From contig JAGPXD010000004.1 of assembly GCA_020746995.1 (NCBI GenBank), forward strand, positions 2,790,001 to 2,854,000: a DNA stretch of 64,000 bases, read 5' to 3'. Source of the stretch: Plectosphaerella cucumerina (taxonomy: Eukaryota > Ascomycota > Sordariomycetes > Glomerellales > Plectosphaerellaceae). The position numbers were made by a program, and so were the translations under genes. Below the pieces are notes generated by a model. That model did no database searches. It was not told where the DNA came from and worked only from the letters and a program-made list of their open reading frames with translations. Positions 17,957-28,074 of the stretch are shown piece after piece (the first letter of the stretch is position 1; every line of letters begins with the position of its first letter).

Positions 17957-19484
17957 ATGTCTCCTCACGTCACGTATGAGGAGAAGGAGCAGGCGATGGA
18001 GAGGTCATGGATGATGGGAAAGGAAGCGTTTGAGCGGCAGATGCCTCATCACGAGAGTATCAAAGCACTGTGGGAGACGAAGTGGAAGTTTCCGGTGAGC
18101 AGACGCGTTCTCAGGCCCTCGGTCTGTACAGTAACTGACGCATTCGAGCAAAGTGCTCCAAGTCGGTTTACCCTTTTCACGACGGTAAATATGACGACTT
18201 TCAAGGCATCTTCGAGCACTTGACAAGGGTATGTTCACGCCCGACCCCTTTCCCGGCAGCACATGCTGAGTCCACCAGTACAACATCCAGGATGATCACG
18301 GCACGGCACCAGCATACACCGAAGCCTTCCTCCCCATCGGTGCATCCCTTACTCGCCAGGGCGACCGTGCTCTCGCCGCCGGTAACAAGGACGCAGCGAG
18401 CGAGCTCTACCTCCGCGCTTGCACCGTCTACCGCATCGCCCGGTTCCCGTACATCACGTCCTTCCCTGAAGTCAACTGCCCCATCAAGTGGCGAGCATGG
18501 GAGGCCCAGAAGGAGACCTACATGAAGGCTGGCGCGTTGTGGGATTGTCCCGTGGAAGACACCATGATTCCTCACACCCACGCCCAAGGGCGTGACCGCT
18601 CCCAGATCCCAGTCTACGTCAGGGTGCCGGCTTCCACGCGGGAGCAAGGGACCAAGTGCCCCGTGGTTCTTCTCTTCACAGGACTAGATGGATATAGACC
18701 GGACAATACGGTGCGGTGTGACGAGTTCCTGGCCCGGGGATGGGGAAGTGTCGTCGTCGAGATCCCTGGCACAGCTGACTGTCCGGCCGATCCTGCGGAC
18801 CCGAAGAGCCCGGATCGGCTGTGGAGCAGCGTGCTGGACTGGATGGAGGCGGATGGCCGCTTCGATATGCGAAAGGTCATGGTGTGGGGGTTGAGCTCTG
18901 GGGGATATTACGCGATCCGCATCGCGCACACACACGCGGAGAGGTTGATTGGGTCCATTGCCCATGGGGCGGGGTGTCATCACTTTTACGACCGCGAGTG
19001 GCTGGAGAAGGTTGATGGACATGAGTACCCGTTTTTGTAAGTTTCTCACCTGACGTTCGCTTGGTGGATGTTATGCTGACATTTCATGCTGCAGGCTGAC
19101 ACCGGCCATGGCGATGAAGCATGGGTTTGACTCAGCTGAGGCCTACAAAAAGGAAGCCCAGGACAAGTTCTCGCTGCTGAAGAATGGTATCCTTGAGATG
19201 CCTTCGACGCGGCTGCTCCTGATCAACGTGGGTGACAAGCCCTGGTTCCACGGAAACACATCTAACATGTTCGGCAGGGAACTCATGATGGACTCATGCC
19301 CATCGAAGACTCGATGATGTTGTTCGAGTACGGCTCTTCCAAGGAGGCGAGGTGTGTGCCATCCGGGAACTACGGCGAGCATGCGCTGACAGACTACAGG
19401 TTCTTGCAGGGTGCTCTGCACATGGGATATCCGATGGCGAACTCCCATGTGTATCCTTGGATGGAGAGGGTTATGGCGTCGTAG
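17957..19484 (+). CDS. Alpha/beta hydrolase of the Ayg1 family
   Basis: Six exons: 17957-18094, 18154-18228, 18279-19036, 19095-19227, 19278-19351, 19400-19484; 420 residues. Ayg1-type enzymes shorten polyketide chains (heptaketide to tetrahydroxynaphthalene in melanin synthesis); others are C-C or ester hydrolases. Alignment with that family fixed the joints: KWKFP-CSKSVYPFHDG, EHLTR-YNIQDD, YPFL-LTPAMAMKHG, LLIN-GTHDGLMPIED, KEAR-FLQGALHMGYP. Nucleophile S277 sits in GLSSGG; the Asp is in THDG and the His in LHMGYP. TGLDGYRPDN and EIPGTADCPADP are conserved. The last intron is only 48 nt and the first acceptor is AAG. No polyketide synthase or other melanin gene lies in the window, so its substrate is open. 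Confidence 0.88.
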
Positions 19485-20799
19485 GCCAGAGTAATTCGGG
19501 TTGAGATGATTGGATCGTAGTCAGAGATGAGCGCTCAACGGTTAATCAAAGTTTGTTCTTCCGGGACGATGCTCTACAGCAGTGTTCATTGCTGCCGCCC
19601 GAAGTGGCTGCAATATGTGTCACCAGGACGCCCGGCTAAGCCACAGCTCTCTGCTGAAGATTCGAGTCGCTTCCAACTACTTTTTGTGCCAGCGAATTTA
19701 CTTTGTGAGGCTTGCCCGTGGAGCAGCATGGTCTCGCCTCGCGTGTTCGAGGGAATTCCTTGGGCAGACTGGCATAGAAGCCAATTACTCAATGGAAACG
19801 TCCGGAAGAGAGTCGTTGCCGGGGCTGGATTGCTCTTCAAGGTGACTGGAAAGAAGGGGAAACATCTTCTAACTTCCAATTCGTTCCGAGGGACTCTGGA
19901 AAGCAACCACACAAGCCACATACCGAGAATGGTGGTTATAGGCGTTCTCCATGACATTCCATCCGCGCATTTCTTTCTGCTTTTGTGGCTTGCGATACTC
20001 TACCGGCGCCAGTTCAGAATTTTAACTCGTTCTACGTCCTTCTAACAGTGTCTCGTCAACCTCTTTCTTGGACGCCTCGCCGGAGTTGAGAGCTCCAGCT
20101 CGTTCTTCGCCTTTCCATCCATCTCTCCAAGCCTACCTCGCGGACAGCCACAAGAAAACGCCTCCCAATTCTCTGCTCAATCCCTGTAGACTTGACCCCA
20201 ACTTGGTGCATAAATGCCCCTCCGGTTCCCCGCTCAATTCGAAATCCTCTTCTTCTTCTTTGCCCCATCCACACTTCAATTTACTAGGGAAACCGCTGCC
20301 AAAATTCTGCACTGAACTTCAGAATACTGCCAGCCTGTACCAGGACGTTCAAGCAAGGAAACACTTCAAGCAACGCTTCATTCTGATCGTCTTCAGAAGG
20401 CATCATCATCAGCTGAATTCTCTGTGCCCTCGTCTGCCTGAAAACGCTTCATCGTCAGCTTGCCTACCATACCAGAACAGCTTGACTGTAAAAGAAGCGT
20501 GCCAGAAACTGGATCTCTGTGCCTCGTCTGACTTGAAGCTCTTCAGCATCAGCTTGCCTACCATACCAGAGCAACTTGACTGTAACAGCAGCGTGCCCAT
20601 CAAAGCTACTTGCTCTACTCAACATCAGCTTGCCTACCAAAGCAGCTTGATCCCCCTACAGCTTGAGTGTACCAGAGGCTTGACCTCCAAAGTAACTCGC
20701 TGTTCTCCTTGACTCAGCAGCCTGAAAGTTCAGAAGCTCGCTATCTTCAGTACCTCCCTTAAAACCCAAGTCCGGCAAGAACAAAACAAAGCCGGCATC
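19485..20799. other. Gene-free interval and repeated leader
   Basis: The 172-codon frame at 19527-20045 and the 214-codon frame at 20068-20712 lack coding character; the latter starts at TTG. The second half holds a degenerate direct repeat described separately and is probably the leader of the next gene. Confidence 0.45.
20416..20690. repeat. Degenerate about 96-bp direct repeat
   Basis: Two near copies, about 20420-20515 and 20516-20612, share CTCTGTGCC, CTCGTCTG, CAGCTTGCCTACCATACCAG and GCTTGACTGTAA/AACTTGACTGTAA. A third, truncated copy starts near 20626 (CAGCTTGCCTACCAAAGCAG). It lies upstream of the hypothetical gene at 20800. Confidence 0.7.
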
Positions 20800-21405
20800 A
20801 TGCCTTCTTCTCGCACGTCCACCCGAATGGCTACGATGGGAAGTTCCAGTACCATTGCATCTGATCCGCGGGGCTCGCAGGCGTGTAGCCGAAAACTTGA
20901 CTTCAGGCGCACATACCTCCTGCCCAAGGGCACCCTCAGCCCGGCAGAGATGCGGGCAGAGAAAGCTCAAGAGGCACTGAGGTTCTTCGCCTACTTTGCC
21001 TCTGATGAGATCAAGCTCATCGCCCAAGATGCAAAGAGCTACATTGGCGAGCGTCGCTTGGCTTCCCAACAGGAACGCTCCGCCTCGCCCTCCTTTGGAA
21101 AATTCTTAAAAGAGGAGGCGAGGTACATCCGCAAAGATTGCCACTTGTGGCGTGCGGCGTGGAAGATGGACAAGGAGCCCAGCAGAGGCAAAACCCCTGC
21201 TCGGGCACCTCCCGTGGTCAAGCAAAGGCCTATGCAGGCAAAGACTTGCAGGCCCAAAAGCTCTCGGACCAAGGTCTGGTGCCAGAGAACCGAGGTCGTT
21301 GTGAATATCGGGCCAGGCTCTCGCTGGGAAGACGTGGATGAATTGCAAATCCGCGTGCATCACCACCCTCACCATAACTGCTGTTGTCGTCTGACATGTT
21401 GCTAA
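20800..21405 (+). CDS. Hypothetical lineage-specific protein, 201 residues
   Basis: Intronless frame with real-looking codon use. The Ser-rich start (MPSSRTSTRMATMG) is followed by a helical middle (SPAEMRAEKAQEALRFFAYFASDEIKLIAQ), a basic Pro/Lys region and a His/Cys-rich C-terminus with HHHPHH and clustered Cys. I do not recognise the family. No signal peptide or transmembrane segment is evident. It may be an orphan gene; the lack of any family hallmark keeps confidence moderate. Confidence 0.5.
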   Translation: MPSSRTSTRMATMGSSSTIASDPRGSQACSRKLDFRRTYLLPKGTLSPAEMRAEKAQEALRFFAYFASDEIKLIAQDAKSYIGERRLASQQERSASPSFGKFLKEEARYIRKDCHLWRAAWKMDKEPSRGKTPARAPPVVKQRPMQAKTCRPKSSRTKVWCQRTEVVVNIGPGSRWEDVDELQIRVHHHPHHNCCCRLTCC

Positions 21406-22206
21406 AGTGACTTCTGCCTTCTCTCTTTCGGTCAAGCGATTCCCAGCGACAGCGTCTGTTTTCTGTTCGTTTCAGCGACTTAAGATACCCACTCAGTAAC
21501 CATCCTTCGACCTTGTTTCATCAGCGTTTGTCAAGCTTGCATTTGGATCAGCGTTTGGGTTCTGTTGTCTGTTGAGTGCGAGGCATGGGAGGCGGGGGTG
21601 CGTGGGAAGAGAGCGGTTGCTAGCGTCAGCATTTGCTTTCTTCAATTGAACAGCTACTGCTTTCGTTAAACCTTGTGCCGCGGTCCTTGTTTGTACACGT
21701 CTGTTCACTGGAAACGAGAGGTGGCCTGGGGTGTTTCCATACGTCTGGGTATGTTGGTTTGTCCTGACGATAGGTCAGGTTGGGAAAGGGGAGATGCCCA
21801 TGAGCTTGCAGCGTTTCTTGAGGCGAGAGGAACAGTTGAAGTAGATACATGCAGCCGCTCCCAGTCATCTTCGCGGGCTTCCATCATACAGCGACATCTC
21901 GTAGATATGCATACGGGCGCTGCTGCCGCAGGGTTGGTCCTTGTTACCGGTACAAGTACCTTAGTGCTACACTCGCTCACAACGGTGAGCACGTCAGTGG
22001 ACGGATCGCGGATCTCGTTACCACTCCAGGACTGGGAGCCATTCTTCAGACCGGCATGTTTATGCACCGAGTCCTGACAGAGAGAGTGTGGCAGCTCTCG
22101 ATAGCTATAGTACTACCGCTACGCAACATAGCATTGAGAGTACGAGGCGCAGCGGGATAGAGGTCCTTATGGACTGAACACAAAAGTCTACACCGTCATT
22201 GCTCAT
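21406..22206. other. Gene-free convergent interval
   Basis: Between the plus-strand hypothetical gene and the 3' end of the minus-strand 2EXR gene. Only weak open frames. Confidence 0.5.
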
Positions 22207-23019
22207 TCAACGTGAATTTAGAGTTCGCCTCCAGGGAAGAGAAGGACCCCATTTCCAATGTCGACCAGGACGACGAACGTCGTCGTCGTCGCTGTCCGAC
22301 ATCTCTCCTCCCCCTTGCCAGTCGGGATTCTCTGCTCTACGCATTCTGCGGTAGTCACGCTTCACCCTGATAAAGTTCTCCGGGCTTAACACGGGGATCT
22401 TATGATCGGGGTCGGGGCTCAGGACTATCGTGCGGAAGTGTACTGGGGTGTCGGTGTAGTACAGGTAAACCATCACACGTTCCCAGCCGTACCACCAATA
22501 AACCCCCTTCTGGTCGGGCTTGATCTCAACGTCCTCCAGAGACGGCATATGTTCGATGTCGCCGATAAATCGACGTTCAAATTCCTCGTGGTCGACAGAA
22601 TAGACTGCCAGGTGCTTGATAGGAGGAAGCTCGGTGGTGAGATCCTCAAGCCACCACTCATTCAAGCAGATGGTGTCTAGATCGTAGTTGACCCAGATAT
22701 ACCGAGATTCCCCGACAAAAACCTTGGTATAGTATCGCACAAGGTATGATCTGGATTCGATGCAAGCGTGCAAGACGGCTGGTGGCGGTGCCGACGGAGG
22801 GGGTGGTAGTTCCAACTGGCCGGGGAAGCCTCCCCGAGGGACGCGGCGGGGTGTTAGGCTGAGCTCCCAGACGCGTTGACGAAGCTCCAGGGGCAGGTGA
22901 TTGAAGACGTGAAAAGCGGCGGCCATGGTGCGTGGACTGGATGTCGACCGTGAGTGGGTGAGTCGGCTCGGGTCAGCGACGTGGTCGGCTGCGCCAGACG
23001 AAGGAGGGGGAGGTGACAC
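22207..23019 (-). CDS. 2EXR/F-box-like domain protein
   Basis: Minus strand, 270 residues from 23019, or 239 from the in-frame ATG at 22926 (MAAAFHVF), which I favour because the domain starts there. FHVFNHLPLELRQRVWELSL is the typical opening of the 2EXR family of ascomycete proteins. It is followed by AVLHACIESRSYLVRYY and YIWVNYDLDTICLN, also characteristic. Function of the family is unknown; the fold is F-box-like. The C-terminus is acidic then basic (SDSDDDD...RRPGRHWKWG). No introns. Confidence 0.8.
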   Translation of the reverse strand: MSPPPPSSGAADHVADPSRLTHSRSTSSPRTMAAAFHVFNHLPLELRQRVWELSLTPRRVPRGGFPGQLELPPPPSAPPPAVLHACIESRSYLVRYYTKVFVGESRYIWVNYDLDTICLNEWWLEDLTTELPPIKHLAVYSVDHEEFERRFIGDIEHMPSLEDVEIKPDQKGVYWWYGWERVMVYLYYTDTPVHFRTIVLSPDPDHKIPVLSPENFIRVKRDYRRMRRAENPDWQGGGEMSDSDDDDVRRPGRHWKWGPSLPWRRTLNSR

Positions 23020-23378
23020 GGAGTCAAGTCGAAGGAAGCAGGGAGCAGATCAAAGCGAATCAGCCGTCCCCAATAAGTCGGTCTCGTCTCGTTCCTGCAC
23101 TCGGGGGCTTGCTTCCCTAGAGAGCGTCGTTAGAAACGAAAGGCCATGTTGGTTCAACTGAAATTACAGATATTTGTAGGCAGGTAACACTGCAGGTAGT
23201 CGCAGACGGTCAAAGTGGGGCCCATGATGAGGGGTCTTCATGTTGCACGACGGGCCAGATGAGGACTCATTTTGTCCTCCAGCTAGATGCTCTCCATGAC
23301 CACCGCGGTCTTACATTTCCTCATCGAATGTTCAAAAGTCTAATTCAAACGCTAAATTTGCTTACTCTGCACAACCAC
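23020..23378. other. Short gene-free interval
   Basis: Contains the promoter of the minus-strand 2EXR gene and the 3' end of the minus-strand dehydrogenase. Nothing else seen. Confidence 0.5.
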
Positions 23379-24216
23379 CTACCGGCCCATCCACCCGCCG
23401 TCGACGACCAGAACGTGGCCCGAGACGTAGCCGCTGGCCCTGCTGGCGAGGTAGACAGTGGTGCCCTTGAAGTCGTCGGGCGTACCCCAGCGGCCGGCGG
23501 GGATACGCGCACTGATGCTGGCGAGGCGCTCCTTGTCGTTGAGCAGGGCGGTGTTCATCTCCGTCTCGATGTAGCCGGGGGCGATGGCGTTGACGGTGAT
23601 GCCGTCGGCGGACCACTGGTTGGCCATGCTCTTTGTGAGCTGGGCCACGGCGCCCTTTGAGGCGGCGTAGGCGGGGACGTTGAGGCCGCCCTGGAAGGAG
23701 AGGAGGGAGGCGTAGTTGATGATGCTGCCGCGGCGGCCGGTGACGGGGGAGGGCTCGAGCTTGAGCATGTGGGCGCCGACATCGCGGGAGAGGGTGAAGA
23801 CGGCGTTGAGGTTGACCTGCATGACCTCGTTGAAGTCGTTGTCGGGGAACTCGTGGCAGGGGTGACGGCGCTGGATGCCGGCGCAGTTGACGAGGATGCG
23901 GATCTGGTGGCCGTCGGCGAGGACCTTGGGGACTAGGGCGGCAACGCTGGAGGCGGAGCTGAGGTCGGCGGTGTAGATTTCCGACTTGCGGCCGAGCTTG
24001 CGGATCTCGTCTCTTGTGGAGGTTACGGACTCGTCACGCTGGGGGGTGTCAGGGGAGCTCGAGGGAGTCTTGAGGGGGATCTGGGAGACTGACCTGGACG
24101 AGGAGGACGTCTGCGCCGGCCTCAGCAAGGCCAATGGCGAGAGCTTGACCAATGCCACGGGTGCCGCCAGTGACGAGGGCAGTCTGGCCCTCGAGGGAGA
24201 AGAAAGAGGCAGCCAT
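23379..24216 (-). CDS. Short-chain dehydrogenase, 2-deoxy-D-gluconate 3-dehydrogenase (KduD)-like
   Basis: Two exons on the minus strand, 24216-24094 and 24038-23379; 260 residues, standard SDR length. The 55-nt intron (GTCAGT...CAG) joins ADVLLVQ to RDESVTS. Rossmann motif TGGTRGIG near residues 16-23, NCAGIQRR (NNAG-type motif), catalytic Ser in NYASLLSF, and Tyr/Lys in YAASKG. The ending VDGGWMGR is typical of KduD-like enzymes, which reduce or oxidise keto-sugar acids. It sits head-to-head with a polyol dehydrogenase 0.96 kb away, which suggests shared sugar metabolism. The substrate is an inference. Confidence 0.88.
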
Positions 24217-25174
24217 GATGTGTAAGATGTCGAGAGATCTGGTGTCTTGGAGAGGTGGGAGGGGGAGATCTCGTTGCTGCGACACAATGGGAAGAAAGAG
24301 CTGGACCGGGTGTATCAGTCGGAGCTTGAGCCGAGTTGGATTGCCGTGCGACTTGAGCTCTGTCGGCAACTGAAAAGTAAGTACCCGCTTCTGTCACCGA
24401 GTCCGTCGGTCGAGCTGTGCGAAATCCGTTCCTTCCCCCTCGTGCATCACTTGCCCGACTCCGACCCCGCGGGAAGAGATGCCGTTTCGGGCCCAGCACT
24501 GATGGGGGAAAAGGCCCCCGGCCCCGTACCTAGCAGGTCACCCGCCGCCGAAGAAACCCCAAAAAGGCCGGTTGCTGGGGCAAATGGAGGGGCAGTGAGG
24601 GGCAAAAAGTGACGTCGGTGTACATGGCTCGTTTCTTCTGGTCATTTCCCCAACTCGCTCCCGTGTCCCCCCAATCCTCGGCCGTGCTAGCACGATGGGC
24701 CGTCTATTGCCGCTAAAAAGTCCATCTTTTTCGAGTGCAAGTCGAGGACCTCCCGCCGATCCACGGAGCCAACTTTGGGGCACGCCTCGGCGACAATTGC
24801 CTCGAGCCGGGCTTCCTGCCGTGTGGCGCGGACAACAGGGCGCCCAGACCGTCGTGGTGGAACCGCGGGGGTCACGACTCGGCCCCTTTTCCGCGATTTG
24901 ACCCCTCCATCCATCCACAAACCCGCACCCGCATCCGCACCCTACCTCCCCGCCAGTTAGTTGCGTAGGGTAACTCGCGTTCGCGGGATGGTTGCGACGG
25001 GTCCGCGCCGGTCCAAAATGTCGTCGAACCGTAGTCCGGCGTGTCGCATTCTTTTCCGTCCTCATCCTCGACTCCAGCTTTCTTGACCTCGTGAACGCCT
25101 CCCTGATCTCTTATTCTGTCCCAAGAACTCCATTACCCTAGAATCTCCCATCATCTCCCACTCGTGACATCACA
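24217..25174. other. Divergent promoter between two sugar dehydrogenases
   Basis: No gene. It serves both the minus-strand KduD-like gene and the plus-strand polyol dehydrogenase. A cluster with two AGGGG stress-element-like sites and a TGACGTCG CRE-like site lies near 24585-24617. Confidence 0.5.
24585..24617. promoter_or_regulatory. STRE-like and CRE-like motif cluster
   Basis: Two AGGGG cores spaced 10 nt apart, then TGACGTCG at 24610-24617. These match stress-response and bZIP/ATF-type sites. Supported only by short motifs; chance occurrence is possible in GC-rich DNA. Confidence 0.25.
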
Positions 25175-26474
25175 ATGGCCAAGGTCCTCGCCTCGGTTCT
25201 GCATGGGGCGAAGGATCTCAGGATCGTAAGCACTCTTCTCTGTCCTCCTCCTCCCCTTCTGTCTAACATCCTCTCAGGAGGAGCGCGAGCTGCCGGCGCC
25301 TGGCAGCGGCGAGATCCAGGTCGCAGTACAGGCCACTGGCCTCTGTGGCTCCGACCTCCACTACTTCAACCACTACCGCAACGGCGACATCATCGTCCGC
25401 GAGCCCCTGACACTGGGTCATGAATCTGCTGGAGTCGTCACCGCTGTCGGTCCCGATGTGACTGATCTCAAGGTTGGCGATCACGTCGCCCTTGAGGTCG
25501 GCCAGCCCTGCGAGAGCTGCGGTCTCTGCACCGAGGGCCGCTACAACATCTGCAAGGGCATGACCTTCCGCAGCTCTGCCAAGGCCTGGCCACACGCCCA
25601 GGGCACGCTACAGGAGCGTGTGAACCACCCCGCGCGATGGAGCTACAAGTGAGTCCGACCTCTCCCCCTCATGAGCTAGACATATCGCTGACACTGTTTC
25701 TCCAGGCTCCCCGAAGACGTCTCCCTCGAGCTTGGCGCCCTGCTGGAACCCCTCGGCGTGGCAATGCACGCCCACGACCGCGCCAAGATCCCCGAGAACT
25801 CGGCCACCGTCCTCGTCCTCGGCGCTGGCGCCGTCGGCCTCCTCACCGCCGCTCTGAGCAAGGCTCAGGGTCAAAAGGTCGTCATTGGCGACATCAATGC
25901 TGAGCGCGTCGCCTTTGCGACTGCCAACGGCTTCGCCGATGCCGGCGTCGTCGTGCCCGCGCGCAGGCCGCAGGAGATTCAAGAGAAGCTCGCCTACGCG
26001 CGCGAGGTGGCCGACCTGGTTGCCAAGGCACAGATTGACGGCAAGGACGTCGGCGAGGTGACGGCTACGTACGAGTGTACTGGTGTCGAGAGCTGCATGC
26101 ACACGGCCATTTACGTACGTCTTCTCCTACCCCCTGCTCTCCCAGGATAGCAGATACTAACAATGGCACAGTCCACGCAGCCTGGCGGCAAGATCCTTAT
26201 CATTGGCATGGGCACCCCTATTCAGACGCTGCCCATCTCGGCCGCCGCCCTGAAGGAGGTCGACCTGATTGGCGTCTTCCGCTACGCCAACACATACGCG
26301 AGGGCCATCAAGCTCGTCTCTAGCAAGCCCGCGGGGCTGCCGGATCTGAAGAAGCTGATCACTCAGCGGTTCAAGGGTCTGGACAAGATCAATGACGCTT
26401 TTGCCATGGCTGGCAAGGTCCAGGATGAAGAGGGCAACCTGGTGCTCAAGGTGTTGGTCGACACGTCCAACTGA
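25175..26474 (+). CDS. Sorbitol/L-iditol 2-dehydrogenase-like zinc alcohol dehydrogenase
   Basis: Medium-chain zinc dehydrogenase that oxidises polyols to ketoses with NAD. Four exons: 25175-25225, 25278-25648, 25706-26114, 26172-26474; 377 residues. Catalytic zinc site: C in GLCGSD, GHES, and the following Glu. Structural zinc Cys set in QPCESCGLC...NIC. Rossmann GAGAVG with an acidic residue after the second strand (VVIGDINAE), fitting NAD preference. Donors are GTAAGC, GTGAGT and GTACGT, all with YAG or CAG acceptors. It resembles xylitol/sorbitol dehydrogenases in architecture, but substrate choice cannot be decided. It is convergent with the aldo-keto reductase. Confidence 0.92.
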
Positions 26475-26850
26475 GGCCGATATACTGTGTTAAAATATGA
26501 CGATGATGATGATGATGACTTTGTTACGCTCTCCTAGTGAGCTTGTTCGACACACTTAGTGATTGTTCAACGGCGATGCAGACCAGTAACCCTCCTGGCA
26601 TCGACTGTTGCCTCCATGTCTCCGACCTTGCCACTTGCAACACCTGGTGCTCTGCCACTTACTCTGTACCGCCATCTGGAACTCAAAGCAGACCTGACGA
26701 CGGTACTCAACTTTCTTCTCACTACCCTAGGCTTTAGACTCGATTCATTGTCCACATCATTCAGAGTGCACACTTGTCTTCGTAAAGAGTCTATTCATCA
26801 AGATCTATTGGTATGATGCCACTTTTGGGAGACAGAAAAACAAGAGACGC
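26475..26850. other. Convergent 3' intergenic region
   Basis: Between the stops of the polyol dehydrogenase and the aldo-keto reductase. Contains a short (GAT)n run near 26501-26518. No gene. Confidence 0.6.
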
Positions 26851-28074
26851 TTAAGACTTGTCGGGGAAGCCGAACTGGATGCCGAAGGGAGGGTAGACGT
26901 AGCGCTTGACCTCGCCCTTGCTGACGAGATCAGCCGAGTAGTCGGCCAGGGCCTTCTGGTCCTCGGCGTCGAGCTCGACGGTGTTGAGGTTGGCCTTGAT
27001 GCGGTCGGTCGAGGTGGACTTGGGGAGGACGGTGCTGCCACGGGCGACTGGATTTGTTAGACACAGGAATTTCAAGAGAGAGGTGAAGTGAGAAGGGGGG
27101 AGTGGACGCACTGTGGTAGCTGAGCAGGACGGTGCCGGCGGGGACGCCGTGCTTCTCGGCAATCTTGACGACGACGGGGGCGGTGAAGACGGGGGCGCCG
27201 GTGCTGCCGAAGGGGCTGTAGGCCATGATGTGGATGCCCTTGGCCTTGCAGAGGTCGACGATCTCGTCCTGCGGCAGGCTGGGGTGGTTCTCGATCTGGT
27301 TGACGGCGGGGACGACGGTGGCCTCGGGCAGGAGCTGCTCGAGGTAGAGCTTGCTGTACTGCGGGGGGGTCAGCGGGGAGCACGTTGGGAGAAGAAAAGG
27401 GGACGCACGTTGCAGACACCGATGGCCTTGACCTTGCCGGTGGCGAGGAGCTTCTCCATCGACTTCCAGGTGCTGATGTGGGAGTGGGAGTGGACGATGT
27501 CGCGGCTGCCGTCGGGCTTGGTAGGGAACCTGTCGTGGTTGCCTGGAGGGTCAGTCTCGGGGTGAAAAGGTCTAGGGTTAGATCTGAACTCACCATCGGG
27601 GTTCATGGCGACGGGCCAGTGCTGAGGTTGTCTCTGTCAGTGTCCTGCTCGTTCAGGCGTGTTCCTTGCAGACGAGAACTCACCAGGAGGTAGAGGTCGA
27701 GGTAGTCAAGACCCAGGGACTTCAGGCTCTTGTCAACGGCGAGCTCGACGCGCTCGTCGCTGGTCTGGTAGGTTCCCCAGAGCTTGCTGGTGACGAAGAT
27801 GTCCTCGCGCTTGACGCCGGCGGCGAAAGCCTCCTTGAGGCCCTCGCCGACCTCATCCTCGTTGGCGTAGCAGTAGGCGCAGTCGACGAGCTTGTAGCCG
27901 TTCTGGACGGCGAAGGAGACGGCGGTCTTAACCTTGCCGGCCTCACCCTGCCAGGTTCCTGGGGGGATGTTAGCGGGGGCCGTTTCTGGAGCCGGTGACA
28001 GAAGAGGAGGACGTACCGAGACCGATGGCGGGGATCTCGGCGCCGGTGTTGAGCTTGAAGGACTTGTTGGCCAT
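26851..28074 (-). CDS. Aldo-keto reductase (glycerol dehydrogenase / aldose reductase-like)
   Basis: Minus strand, six exons: 28074-28017, 27958-27684, 27621-27594, 27542-27409, 27358-27112, 27047-26851; 312 residues. The third exon is only 28 nt. Joined protein has the AKR tetrad: Asp and Tyr in DCAYCYANE, Lys in TSKLWGTY and His in LLHWPVAMNP. Coenzyme-binding IARGSTVLPKST near residue 260 suggests NADP(H). Closest in feel to fungal Gld1/Gcy1-type reductases that act on glyceraldehyde or dihydroxyacetone, part of galacturonate and glycerol metabolism. With the neighbouring SDR and polyol dehydrogenase it may form a small sugar module. Exact substrate is not deducible. Confidence 0.92.

Noticed and set aside
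19527..20045. 172-codon plus-strand frame after the Ayg1 gene
   Set aside because: ATG start exists but composition and lack of any family pattern suggest chance.
20068..20712. 214-codon frame before the hypothetical gene
   Set aside because: Starts at TTG, follows the degenerate repeats and has no coding signature.
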